Shown: one piece after another, positions 1 through 11,639 of the stretch
Layout: each line of letters starts with the position of its first letter
Position numbering within the stretch: the stretch's first letter is position 1
Assembly: GCA_907165065.1 (NCBI GenBank)
Contig: OU015525.1
Span: 44,436,037 to 44,500,036, forward strand
Direction of reading: 5' to 3'
DNA length: 64,000 nucleotides
DNA from: Caprimulgus europaeus
Lineage: Eukaryota > Chordata > Aves > Caprimulgiformes > Caprimulgidae
The notes under the pieces: generated by a model
Databases searched by the model: none
Seen by the model: only the letters and a program-made list of their open reading frames with translations
What the model was told of the DNA's origin: nothing
Position numbers and translations under genes: made by a program

Positions 1-2379
1 ATACCGTGAGATGGCTTTTAGAGACAGTTCTGTCTGTCTCTTGTACCGTATCATTTATCAGAGACATAGCTAGGTTTTAAAAAAATAATAAGATGACAGT
101 TAAGAAAAGCTGTTGTAGAAAGGGAGTGTTGATCAAGTTGCTTTTGACTGAAGCTTGAAGACAAGAATAAATTTTAAATTTAATCTTTATTATGGTAGTA
201 GTAATAAAGCAGTAGTATGATGCACTAAAGATTTTATTTTCCTTTATACTTTGTCTAAGAATATGCAAGTGACCCTCAAGGAAAATGAGAATCAAGCCTT
301 TTAATTGAGAGAAATTAATGGTCATTCTCTGTCCTGATGGTTCTAGCTGAGTTTAGTGGTTGCAGAGATCTGACTCTGCAAACACTAATGCATAGAAATT
401 ACTTAACCTGCATCAAGTTATTTTCATGATCAGAACCAAATAATGGCTCATTTGTACAGCTGTTAATATTAAACAATGAACCCAATAAAAAATGAAGTTA
501 GAAAAAGTCTGAGCTGAACCCGAGGCAGTACATAAATCTGCTGAGACTGCAAAACCAGCACTCATGGAGGAAGAAAGCCAAGTGAGGCAAGCTAAGCTTC
601 TAACTATGGAAGTTAATTAGCCCTATTTTTAGCTAGAAGGGGATTTCTGTTTAATATTCACCCAAGTTTTAGGTTACAATGATTTAAGATTACAGACCAA
701 AAAAAATGTACCTGGAAAATTTGGTTTAAGGCCTTAAACTAAAAAACAAAACAAAACAAAAAAACCCCAACCCCTAGATAAAATACTAAGGCAGCCTTAA
801 GGATGCATCCATATGCTCCTTCCAGCCATACTTGAAAAAATATTTCTCATGAGATTACGAGCAAAGATGGATTAATTAGTAAGAGATAATTCGCATGCAT
901 TGCACAATGCATTCATCTCCCTCACCTCAGCACATTTTACTGAATGATAATGTCAACAGCATAGGTTCTTACTGGTCAAAATTACATATGCATGGTGCCT
1001 CTCAATTTTAAGACTATAATCCTAGGGGGTTTTAATCTGTATCAAGGCAAAGGAGACATCAGTAATATGATACAGTTTCTACTATGAGTTCATTCCTGAT
1101 CTGAACACTTTTTAGTTCAAACTACTGATAATGAACAGGGGGGGATTTGATTTTGATTTCATCAACTTTGGGAACAAGCTCATTGGAAATGTCAGCAATG
1201 AAAGGTGCAGCAGCTGCACATCCCCTCTGAAGATGATACCCTGGAAGAAAAGCTATGATCCATCTGAAGTCAGTATGATATGAGAATTATAGGAAGGATT
1301 CTAAACATTAAAGGAGGAAAGTTCTGGTACAGTCTTTCAATAGGAAAAGCAAAAATTTTAACCTGACTTCTAGGTGGAGCTAGACTGGTTCATGAAAATG
1401 CTCTGTGGTGAGGTTGCCTGTGACAGATGAGGACTGTTGCCCTAGAGGTCTCCTTCAGCCTTACATTCCTGTATTGGAAAACACCCATTGACATCAATGT
1501 ACCTGAGAGCTGTCCATGTGTCCTGAGTTTGACTGGAAGTCCAGCTCTTCATATACTGAGGTCACATCTGAAAATACAGCTTTTAACTCTTGTGCTTCTT
1601 TAGTCATGAAAAAGGTACTCCAATTATGTACTGTGCTAGATTTATATGTGCATTTGCAAAAAAAAATACAGTAATAGGGACAGAAAAATGCCATGGCACT
1701 TTGCTGTGCCTGGAAACAGTGACATTTGAACATAAGACAAAAGACACAGCAAAGGAGGTTTGAGAAAGAGGAGCCAGTCCTAGCAGTCATTGAACAGGAA
1801 CCTCTGGCAGTCTTTAGCTGGGATTGTCAGACAGCTCTAAGGAAATCAAGGGTAAGTATCTTTATCATTGAGCAATTAAGCTTGAAGGCAGAAGAATATA
1901 CTTGTGAATACCTCCTCTCTAATCATCCCTGATAAATTGTCTTCATCCCTTTTCCCACTCATGTTCTCCACCCGTCCCATTTTTTTAACTGACTACACCC
2001 TTTCACCTGCTTCACCCTCACCCCTTGCCAGCTTCAGTGCTTAGAGCAATCCAGAGAGCCCTGCCAGCAAACCTGCAGCTCCACTCGCTGCTGTGCTGCT
2101 CCACCTCCTATCTGCTGCTCCACAGCCTCTCAGAAGAGACAGGGATTGGCAAGGGGGCAGGTGAAACACGCTGAGAAGGCAGACAGAGGAAAGCAGCAGG
2201 TTCCTAGCTGGTAGCAGGCAGAATAGGACTTAACTTTTCTCCCACGAGACCTGAGTAACCCATAGCTAGATGGAGTTGCCCTCCAGTCACTACTCATTTT
2301 CCAGGGAACATCAAAGGTCTCGCACGCTACATTATGCGCTGCTTCTTAAAAAAAAAAAAATGAGATGCTATTGAAAAAT
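1..2379. other. Noncoding stretch, no gene seen
   Basis: AT-rich unique sequence. Open frames are short and have no recognisable domain. It contains an AAAAC-type simple repeat near 741-764. A donor-like CAAGG|GTAAGT lies near 1848-1857, but no convincing exon can be built around it. From about 1960 to 2330 the sequence is more GC-rich with many CTGC/CAGC words and has no clear identity. Confidence 0.6.
741..764. repeat. A-rich (AAAAC)-type simple repeat
   Basis: A run of CAAAA-like units is followed by a short CCCCAACCCC stretch. It is a low-complexity tract, and nothing upstream looks like a retrocopy that it could be the tail of. Confidence 0.6.
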
Positions 2380-2660
2380 CTGTTAAATGCACTGCATTTT
2401 CCTGATAAAAATTATAATTGCCAATGAAGTAGCATTTAATAATAATAATAATAAAAAGCTCTGAGGCATTCTAAGAAAATAAATATAGGACTAAGAATCT
2501 TTTCATAATATAATGCAAACCCCTCACTCAGTAATATGTTAATGAAATTTATTTAATTAATTGATGAAAGTTAATGAACTTTTAAACATGCTGTGCCTTT
2601 GGCTATCACAGGTAAATATTCTAGTCACTGAATGTAATCAAATTACTTAAGGAATTGCAA
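2380..2660. promoter_or_regulatory. Candidate conserved noncoding element, homeodomain-motif rich
   Basis: This AT-rich block holds an (AAT)n microsatellite at about 2437-2454, a perfect TTAATTAA palindrome at 2553-2560 and several nearby TTAATGA words. Clusters of TAAT cores are typical of developmental enhancers bound by homeodomain proteins. The sequence shows the motifs; enhancer status is inference. AT-rich neutral DNA can produce the same words by chance, so confidence is low. Confidence 0.25.
2437..2454. repeat. (AAT)n microsatellite
   Basis: About six uninterrupted AAT/TAA units inside the AT-rich block around 2.4 kb. Confidence 0.85.
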
Positions 2661-3294
2661 ATATTTTTTTTTTTTAAAACAAGCATGAAAAGTTATCTAT
2701 TAAAAAAATGCCTCAAATACAAAGAGCAAGTAACTTGTATGTGTAGTGTTTGTGTCTGAGGTCACTCTCATTTAGAAGTTCACTAGTTAATTGCAATTAT
2801 AATGAACAGCTTTTCATTAACACTCATATTTGTGGATGTAAATAATTGCATTGTAAAGCCAGAGAAAGTGCTGGCTCCAAATCAAACTGGGGTACAGAGA
2901 AGTGGTCCCTGAAATCAAAGCAACTAAGTACAATACTATACACAATATATATGATGATAGCAACAGCCATACATGACATTTCACAGAAAGTCACATTCAC
3001 CAAAATTTACTAGTGCACTAAAACACAGCAAGAATGTTCCCCATGATCTTGAATTAGAAATTTATAGATACTTTTCTGAATTTTATTTTCCATTCGAATT
3101 ATTAGAAAATAACAACAAAAAGTTATGTCTGAAGGAAAACATACTGTCTATGGGTCTCATAGGAAAAGTGTATCAAGAGCATCAGTTTTGCTAGAAATCT
3201 GAGATAGGACAACCCTCCTAGCCTTTTGCTTGCAGCGACTAATCATCTCAGCCAAAATCATAAAACTTTCTGGAATGCCAAGTTACATGAAGAA
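2661..3294. other. Noncoding stretch, nothing recognised
   Basis: Unique AT-rich DNA. The 73-codon open frame near 2973-3194 has no domain signature and no splice context. No repeat family is recognised. Confidence 0.6.
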
Positions 3295-3485
3295 AAATTA
3301 GATATGAATCATGTTTATTTAACTTTTATTTAAAGATGGCAATAACTCCCTTGCACTCTTTGGCAGCCTAGGGCTGCTTACAAGTTACACCTGTAACTTC
3401 CATTAGGTTAGTAAGATTATACCTACTCATTAACACTCAGCGTATTAATGGCTAATTATGTGTCTTATTATTTAAAAGTGGATGC
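3295..3485. promoter_or_regulatory. Candidate conserved noncoding element
   Basis: The block contains a near-palindromic homeodomain pair, TTAATGGCTAATTA, at 3445-3458, and CAGCCTAGGGCTG, a short imperfect palindrome, around 3365-3377. Mixed AT-rich homeodomain sites and unique, non-repetitive sequence resemble vertebrate CNEs. This is inferred from motifs alone. Confidence 0.25.
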
Positions 3486-4904
3486 CCTCATGCAGGTTGG
3501 GGGGGGTATGGGAGGAGAGGGGATGATCCAATTATAGAGAAAAAAAAGTTTATGTGTGTGGAAAGGTAATACTGTATCTACAAAGAATTCTTAGAGGTTA
3601 AATATATCAGGTTAGAAGGATATTCATTATAGTGTATTTAGATTAAATGAATGTGCAGGTGGAATAAAGACAAAGCACTGATACTGTAACTTGCAGCAGC
3701 CATTCACTTCAAAGATGCTCCTGATATCACAGTGAATTTCTTTAATCTTCCCTCTAGAGCACTCATACGTGCCCTGTAGCATGTAAAAGCATAAAATGTA
3801 CAAAAAATCTATTCCCAGCTTGCCCTCTGAAACAGTAATAAATTCAGGTCATTCTAACTGGAGCTAGACAAAATTTGCAGCTACCATCCCTTTTCAGAAT
3901 AGAGATGTTAAAATATGCCATATGATGTGCAGCCATTTTACCCAATTATTTTGTGTAGAGGGAAAATGAGGATATTTTAAAGCATTTTAAGTATCAATAC
4001 TATTTAACTATTTAAGCACCTTAATAAGGTTTCAATGTGAAGAATTTTGAGCCCTGGATTAAAGAAAACTTTATTTTTAAATTATCTTGAAGTTATTTCT
4101 CAAATAGTAAAAAATCTTCCTCGAAATCTTGTCTGATCCTATTTTATTCAGTTTTTTGAAACTGCTAGCAAGCCAAATAAGCCACCCTTCACAAAGTCCT
4201 GTCTCTTAAATACAGAACTTCTCAGACAGACTTAGCCTGCTGAACCCCATTTAATCACCACCACCAAAGCACAGTTACAGTGTCATGGAAAAGATAATGT
4301 CACTGAGTCTCTAGGTATGAGAAAGATGATTTGTTTGACTTGATTTTTTTTCCTCATAGCACTGAGAAATCCCTTTAGGCAAGATGGGTTTTTTTTTTTT
4401 CTTTTTTGCTTTGTTTTAATTTTTCCTTAAGCAAAAAGGAGTGGGACTCATTTGTTAGGTGTGTGAGACTTTGCAGGTCTGGTTTTACAATACACCATTT
4501 AGTCTTTGGTGAGGCTTGTTAAGCCCTGAAAGAAAAGTCATGCATTGACTGAGTGACGCCACCCTGAGGTTGATTCCCAAGGGAAAATAAAGACTCTATC
4601 CTGCCTTAGAATCGTTAGGGTGACCGAGAACACCTTTTAGCAAGTGATAGCATACCAAACCTTGGCAAGCTGCATAATAACATTAAACCCAGTGATCTAC
4701 TTATTCACCTCTAATATAAAGGGCAGGGTTCCATGGGAAATCAGGAACAAGGCTGGGAAATACACCCAGCAAATACATTTCACAATACAAACGGAGGCAA
4801 TGTGTCAAGACTCTAACCTGGGAAAATTAACTTGTGAAGATGTCCTATGCATCCACTGTGCCCAGCTCAGAATAATTTCACATTTGTGCAGGGAGGATCT
4901 TTAA
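3486..4904. other. Noncoding stretch, nothing recognised
   Basis: Unique AT-rich sequence with a G8 run near 3500 and T-rich tracts near 4350-4420. The 86-codon frame at 4644-4904 has no recognisable domain. No repeat family is identified. Confidence 0.6.
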
Positions 4905-5035
4905 AGCCTCAAATTAACAGCTTTGAACACCTCGTTTAAAATATCACTTTAATTTGCTGTGGCTCAGAGGTCTTTCATTCTTTATTAATCATGGAGATAC
5001 GTAATATAAATATAGAGATAAATATAGCATAGGAA
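4905..5035. promoter_or_regulatory. Weak candidate conserved noncoding element
   Basis: The block contains several TTTAATT, TTTATTAATCAT and TAATATAAATA words with a CTGTGGCTCAGAGG core. It is unique and AT-rich. It is listed only because the density of TAAT cores is higher than in the flanks. It could equally be chance AT-rich DNA. Confidence 0.15.
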
Positions 5036-5541
5036 TTTAAACTAGCCCCTACTGACCTGTGAACATAAGAGAAAATCACAGGTAGAAAAGCAGTATCTTT
5101 TATATACGTCAATAGGAAAGTCAGCAGCACTCAAGATGGCATATAAGATCTTTCTCCAATGTTATACTTCTTTTTCATGACCATTTCTTAATTTTTTATT
5201 CTGTATAATCTAGTGTGTTGCCATGTACCAAATTTTTGCTATGTAAAGGTAGGAATTTCCAAATATACCCCTAAATACACATTGAAAATATTTGCATGTT
5301 CACTCATTTATACACCTAAAACCTTGGATTTGTTTGCAAATGCATAGCTACACATGCTAAAGAAGTGACTGTTCTATATCCCCTGTACACAGAAAAATAG
5401 ATTTTTCTGCAAGTATATTTCAAACTGTGGAATACTTGAACTGCAGCCCAAGTAATTACCTGAGCAGTCTACTGGGAATGTACATATTAGAACAAGTTGT
5501 AAAATAATCTCTTCCAAATAGCTATTAAAAACAAAATTACA

Positions 5542-5626
5542 GATCCTGGGCCAGATCCTCAGCTGTTACAAATTGGTGGCTGTTACAAGTCTCTTTGACT
5601 TCATATGTGCAAAGTTTGAGCTCCAA
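5542..5626 (+). repeat. Relic of ancient palindromic amniote repeat
   Basis: The sequence starts with GGGCCAGATCCTCAGCTG (5548-5565), followed by a degraded AAATTGGTGGCTGTTACAA and CTTTGACTTCA. This order matches a short palindromic, MITE-like repeat common in turtles, crocodilians and birds, whose arms read 'gggccagatcctcagctggtgtaa' and whose centre reads 'cattgacttcaatgg'. Only one arm and the centre are still readable. I recognise it from memory and do not know its formal name. Confidence 0.55.
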
Positions 5627-8095
5627 GAGAAATTTTACAGTAAAACTACAAATTACTGAAAAATGAGGTTCAGGGTAGAAACACAGGTGGTATTCACACC
5701 CTCTCCTTCAAACTCTTGTATGCATTTAGCTTGGCATCTCTAAATCATGCCAGCCTTCTCTACATCAGCAGTATGAGGAATCTGGGTTCCTCCAAACTGC
5801 ACCTTAAGAGATAACTAAAGTAGGCTCAGCCAGACCACGTAAGTGCTCTGAATACCACAAAATTTAAAAAAGTGTCATGTCTTCTGTCTGTATAACTGAA
5901 TTGCTAGAGAGATCCTGCTGTCAAGCAAAAAAAAAAAAAGGATCAAGCACTTTCTTTGCAGAAGTTGTGGTTATTCGCAAAAGCAAATCAGTTGTTGCAC
6001 CAATTTCTGCATCACTTTCTAATTTCTCTGGGATTCTCTTAATTAAAAAGTGTTCCAAATGATGCCTCGCTACCTATAATAAGAGAGATTTTTATTTTCT
6101 TCTAATGATGGTCTAAATACCATGTAGTAACCAACTGACTAACTCAGGGAAATCCCAATCTTTCAGCTCCATTGTATAATTTATACAATATGTTCAACAC
6201 TTTCCCACATAATAAACGTGGGAATCCCTTACAACCAGTCCAAGGTCTGAGGTTTTTTGTATGAATCATGTTCACTGCATCCTGGCTTTACCACACCCCC
6301 AACTACTTCTGCTGGGAGCCAAAGAGTTACTGCAATCACCACTGGTAGGAGATACCATATGCAAAGGCATTATTTACAGTAGGATGCAGCGAAGATGAGA
6401 GCCAGAGTCTGATAACTTTATCTCAGGGGTTACCTGGGAAAGACTCCTCTAGGTCTATTTAAAAGAGTAACTTCAAATAATGAATAAATTAAGAGATATT
6501 ATCATTCAAATATTACTTCTTGCTATGACAAATCTTTCATGTAACCCTTAGCCAGGTTCTGTTTATTTAAGGTGATGCTCATTTGAATAGTTTGGGAAAG
6601 AAGAGCTTTCACTGTACCTGTTATTCAATTTGACAGTTCTTTACAACACGGGAAAGAGTCATGTTTGAACTTGTACAGAGAAATGTCATTGTCTTGTCTT
6701 TAGAAAAGATATTCAAGATAATGCAGATAATGTTCACACGCATTTAGCCTCCCTGACTGGCAAATTTACTGTCTGGCAGCAGTTTTTATGTAAGGAGGTG
6801 GGAAGCAAATGACAACAGGTTGCCCCATCATTAATGAAAAACTGACAATTTTAATCAGCTCTCAAAAGCTAATGTATACTTTCTGAGTTGTGCTTAGTGC
6901 AGGGAATTGAACCAGCAGGTTGCCTGTAACATAGATGTCTCCTCTAGACATTTATTCTTGCTGCTTAGAGTCCTCATAGATGTGCAGGCATATCATAAGA
7001 ATAATCATCTCTTGGTCTTTTCTCTCTCATATGTATTTCACTTCTTTTATACTGTATTGTCAGATGAATCCCAGATCCACCTATTGCAATCACGGAACAA
7101 GAGTTTGTCAAGGCTTTACACACTCAATCAGCTCAAATCTAAGCACTTGACTTCTGCTCTGAATCATCCTCTGCAAGAACTTCCTAGATACACACCTGTC
7201 TGTTGGATCCAGAGGGAACCAAATCTAAAGACTAGTCAGCTAACCTAGCCATCTAAGTCAAAATCCAGATTCTGAATGTTAAATGAAGCCACTCACTGTT
7301 ATGGAGAAAAAAAAAAAAAAAAAGAAAAAAAGAAAAAAAAAAAGGAAGAGCCTTTTCAGTGCTACACTTATAACAGTGAGTTTTTAGAGGTTTTGGAGCA
7401 TTTCCCTCTCATTAAAGCTAGTTTTTGAAGAGGTAGGAGGAATTTATAAAAGGAATTGCTTCTGCACTATTATGCAAAGGTGCACTAGCCACAGTCCTGT
7501 CACTTATTCTGTTGAGTATTGGGAATTTTCGTTGTCTGCATTTGCTGTACAAAGCAAGGGAGACTGAAATAGGGATCCTGAGTTTGGTTCTTATCTGCAG
7601 CACTGATGCAGTCTGTAATATTAAGCAAGTCAAGTAAGTGGTGTCAGCTAGGGATCACAGATTTTCCCACATCACAGAAACACTGTTTGGCTGAATTAAT
7701 TTATGCTTATGAAACACTTAAACTTTTTTTGAGAAGTCACTGTAGTAGTATGAAAAAGAGTTTCTCGCAGGTTCCAGACGAGCTGGGATCCATAACACTG
7801 TGGCAATCAATCAGCAGTATTATAGAGTGAGAGCACTGTGCCTCCCTGAAAGACAAGCATACACAAAAGTTAAGAAATTGTTTATTCCAGCCGTAATGGG
7901 AAACTTTTGTATATAATTTCCCTGCTTACTCAGAGGCACTCTAACATCTGTCAGGCCAGGCCTAGCACTTAGCATACAGATCTGAGGAGAGAAACACATG
8001 CCCCATTTCCTGATAGCAGCTCACCCGCCACTACTGCCAGATTCTGTGGCCATGCATGAGACACCAAGCTCAGTTCTACCAAGGTACAGATAGAC
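5627..8095. other. Noncoding stretch, A-tracts only
   Basis: Unique AT-rich sequence. A-rich runs occur near 5928-5939 and 7307-7343. The 113-codon open frame at 6907-7248 has no domain features. Nothing resembling an exon, RNA gene or datable mobile element was seen. Confidence 0.6.
7307..7343. repeat. A-rich low-complexity tract
   Basis: A stretch of A runs interrupted by single G residues. No retrocopy body was recognised upstream (plus strand), so it is treated as simple sequence. Confidence 0.8.
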
Positions 8096-8190
8096 TTCAT
8101 GGACCAAATCCAAATTTGCACAGGTGTAAATGAGAGCCACCCAATCAGTTCAATGCCTTTAATGAAATTTCAGCTCTGATTGCATGGCAA
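8096..8190 (+). repeat. Possible relic of ancient amniote palindromic repeat
   Basis: The words CAAATCCAAATTTGCACAGG and TGTAAATGAGAGCC, then CAATCAGTTCAATGCC, follow the order of a second turtle/bird palindromic repeat ('...tctgc..acaccggtgtaa..gagagcagaat...' with a 'gaagtcaatgg' centre). The match is degraded and made by eye, so the family is uncertain. Confidence 0.3.
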
Positions 8191-10603
8191 TCTCTTCCTT
8201 TTAACCATTGAAGAAGTGCTAAGACTGAAGCCAAATGCTCATTACCTTCCATCCCCTGCTTCTTTGAGACACACAGTGTTTGATCAACATCCTTCCCTAA
8301 TGTACAGCAGCTCTGAATTTCATTCCCCCCACCTCCCTGCCCATTCAGATAGTGCCAGTCAGGTCAAACAGCAGTCATTGGTTTAGAATTGTTCAGGGGA
8401 AAGTTGTTTAAGGGAATCCACACTTTTCTTTTAGATTCCTGATTTCCGTCAAAATCTGTTCAAGCTCTGCAACAGGAAAACTGCAGCTTTAACCCCAACA
8501 CCACCAAACCACTCTCCTTCCTTGTATTTATTCATAATTCCTGTTCAGTGTGTTGTTCTCTTCTCTTCTCCTGGGTTTATACACCTGTGCTCCTCTCCAC
8601 TTTTACCCATAAACTCATAACCTTTGGGCATCGGTCCAGTGCTGCCAAGTTTTCCGATGAGAGCAAGCAAGCTCAGAGTGCAGCAGTAATCGCTGTAACA
8701 GACAATTTCAAACATTATACCTCCCTCTTACGCAATAGGGACACTTTTCCCAGCCTAAAAAAAAAAAAAAAAAAAAAGTAAAAAAAAAAATTAAAAGCTT
8801 AGAACTATCTAAAAGTATATTTTTTAAGCCAGTCAGGAAAGCTACGCAGTGTTTTTAATTTTTATTCTTTACACCTACAGACACCTACGTGTGTTCACAC
8901 ATCTCTACTTCAGAGTATTTTATCACCTCAGTCATAATTTAGAATTTTTAAAGAGCATGCAGTGGAAGATATTGCAGCTGATTGCAGTCTATTTCTATCA
9001 CCCAACAACTTTGGAAGCATAAGCAATGTTGTATTCCTTATCTACTGTATTTCCTTCTCTTTCTGTATTACAATATATTTTGCACCCTGACAGAGGATTA
9101 ATCACCTGATGGGAATACCACAGACTGCAGAGATCTGCTGGGAAATATATTTCTGAATGACTTCACACTAGTCAGAAGTTCATGATGTCTATGATTTATC
9201 GTCTCTGGTGAATTTCTCATAGCTGTTGAGAATTTAAACTAGTTCAGCTGCTCCTAGTGATGAGGCACAGAAAGCAAATACAAGGCCACAATAACGTCTG
9301 CAAAGCTCAAATTTGGAAAGCAGCTTTTACAAAATATGCAGAGAAATTATGAATTTAGACCTAAGGAGGAGAAGAACAGCTTACTTTTTAGCTGTTTCTA
9401 CATTCCCTTCTGGCTATGCCATAAAGCCTTATATGTAGCAAAAAGATAGAACTGTGGCCAAAACATTTAGTCCTCCTTCAGTTTTCATCACATTTTTACA
9501 CAGCTAACTACCTCTCAGCATACTTCCATGTAATAAGATACATACATGCAAGAGCAAAAAAAAAAAAACAAGGCCAAGATGTCAGGACTGCTCTTTGGCA
9601 TGTTCAGGAGGTATCAACTGGAAGCTGAAAAAGAGAGCAGCTCAAGTAACCAACATTGTTGGACAGATGGGGTTTATATACCCAGGAGGGTAGAAAGGCT
9701 CAGTTGGATCAGTCAAAAGCAAAGGCAGATGGAAACATAATACAAGTTCTACCTTGAGTAAGTATTTTAGGTACAGAGCCCTGATCAGAAGGAGTGAATA
9801 TAGCTTGGCTGACATCACTCAATGTTTCAACTAATTTTGAAAAAGTTATGTATTTCTTAATATATTCCTCATGGTTCAGTTTTGATATTCAGTGCTGTGT
9901 CTTCTCTTCAGCCTTGTATATGGTTAATAATTTCTTTGGGCTCATGAATCATTAAAAGCAGTGTCTATTCATATAAAACAAGCACTTAACATTTTGCTAT
10001 CTCTGAATATACTTCAGTGAAATATACATCGCTTTTGGCCCAAAGACTTTAAAGGCTGTCTTCACTCAGCAATGGTACAAAAGGACTAAAAACATTCAAG
10101 ATGCTTGCAGTGTTTTAAGTGTTAAAAAGTAAAACACATTTGATCATTTTCAAATGAGCAAGGGTATGACTCCTGACTGATTTGCCCCTGTGTAAAGGGG
10201 CATAAACCCTGTACTGTTTTGATGTGAACAACTGCAAATGGCAATGCTGAGCTAAAATACTGGAAAACTAAGGTTACCAACCAATCAATCAAGCTAGTGA
10301 GTCAAGCAGCTTTTTCTGTGTAGTCATATTTATATAAATGTGAGAAACTTATAAATTTGAGGGCAAAACAAAAGCAGATAATTAACCCAAGACTAAAAGA
10401 AAAGAAACAGAAAAGGGAAGCACACTGGGAGATGACTACATTAGGCTTTCTTTCCTCTGTCATTGCCCTACAGTCTGGATGCAACTGTCCTCCATTTTGA
10501 GAATTTACATGTTCCCTGCAGTGAAGAGAGGCTTCATCTCCTTTCAGCTATCACATTCACTGCTTTCAGGTTTGCTTTACCCAAATTCTTTGACAAGGAG
10601 TGA
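8191..10603. other. Noncoding stretch, A-tracts only
   Basis: Unique AT-rich sequence. A strong A21-GT-A10 tract lies at 8757-8790. A hairpin TGCCCC-(8 nt)-GGGGCA occurs at 10183-10202. No exon, RNA gene or CR1 copy is recognised. Confidence 0.6.
8757..8790. repeat. Poly(A) tract
   Basis: About 21 A residues, then GT, then about 11 A. It could be a retroposon tail, but the 250 bp upstream resembles no known gene or SINE, so it is annotated only as simple sequence. Confidence 0.85.
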
Positions 10604-10671
10604 GTGAAATCGCAACCCCACTGAAGTCAGTGGGAAATTTGCCATTTGCTATAATGGAGCCAGGATTTCAC
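10604..10671. repeat. Palindromic amniote MITE-like relic
   Basis: The 68 bp unit begins GTGAAATC and ends GATTTCAC, so its ends are perfect 8-bp inverted repeats. Across the first 23 bp the arms agree at about 15 positions by hand. The left arm also holds CACTGAAGTCAGTG, itself a 6-bp inverted repeat around AG. This is the layout of an old repeat of turtles, crocodilians and birds whose consensus reads 'gtgaaatcctggccccattgaagtcaatgg' and then its reverse complement. Both ends survive, which makes it the clearest relic of this type here. Confidence 0.65.
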
Positions 10672-11575
10672 ACAAAGTTTATATCCATAGAAGACCAGAC
10701 TGAATCTAGTCCAGTGTTTGTGAAGTGCTTTGAAGTAGAGAGTGTTGCAGCACTGAAAGTATTGCTATTATTATTATTGCTATTGAGTGCATGACAGAGA
10801 AGAAAGGTAGAAACCTCAGAGTGAACTGGAAGGAAATACTGATTCTGCAGATCTTTCTCAGAGGTCAATATATGACATTTTTCTAAACAGTTTCCTTTAA
10901 AAGTGCCTAGTAAAATTCTCTTTCAACCTAAGTACTTTCTTGGCATGTTAATCAGAAGCAGATCTTTCTACCAATTACAGCCATCCTGACTGAAAACGTC
11001 CTATCTTTTCCTTAGTGTACTTTTCCTAGAGCTTTATTATTGCTCTCTAAGGATTAACTGAAATACTCTACAGAGAGCTCGAAATGTTTTCAGAAACACT
11101 GCAAAAGTCCAAGTGGGAATGGAGAAACAATGTTTTTCCTTTTAGCTTGTCGATTCTTCCTCTGAACTACAGTGTGGCCTTTGCACTTCACTGGCACATG
11201 GAAATGAAAGCCTGGGATTCAGTAAACACTGGCGATGATAAGCTATTGCACTACTTGTGGCCATCACGTATGCATTACCACCAGACAAGACAACAGTAGA
11301 TCATCAAGGAAAAAAAGCCTTCTCCCATGATCTCATTAACTAGTTTATTCTGCCACAGATTCATTCAAAATTCTTTTCAAGTTACACAGACAACACAGCA
11401 TTCAGGAAATGTGTTAGCTGCTACCAAAGGAACCAGCGTTTGTGTGTTGGCTGTCATTTTCCATCAGGCTGCGGCAGAGATCTCACCCCAGTATCCTCAG
11501 ATCACAGTCCCTGCAGTTCCCCGGAACATCTCGCTCATTAGAAAAGAACGCTCCCTGTAGGGTTCAGACACCCAG
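10672..11575. other. Noncoding stretch, nothing recognised
   Basis: Unique sequence apart from the short ATT microsatellite. Two overlapping frames of about 77-83 codons near 11.33-11.69 kb have no domain features. Confidence 0.55.
10766..10778. repeat. Short (ATT)n microsatellite
   Basis: ATT units flanked by ATTGCTATT copies on either side; short and imperfect. Confidence 0.6.
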
Positions 11576-11632
11576 GGACAGATATTCAACTGGTGCAAAC
11601 TGTCAGTGCTCCGTTAACCTCAGGCAACCCAA
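11576..11632 (+). repeat. Relic of ancient palindromic amniote repeat
   Basis: GATATTCAACTGGTGCAAAC followed by TGTCAGTGCTCCGTTAACCTCAGG follows the consensus 'gatcttcagctggtgtaaatcggcatagctccattgacttcagtgg' closely in order and spacing. Only the left arm and centre are readable. It appears to be the same family as the relic near 5.55 kb. Confidence 0.5.
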
Positions 11633-11639
11633 GGTTTTA

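Noticed and set aside
1726-1857. Possible exon ending in a CAAGG|GTAAGT donor
   Set aside because: Only the donor is good; there is no matching acceptor and the translation resembles nothing known.
8500-8790. Retrocopy ending in the long poly(A) tract
   Set aside because: The upstream 250 bp shows no recognisable gene or SINE body, so the A run is probably simple sequence.
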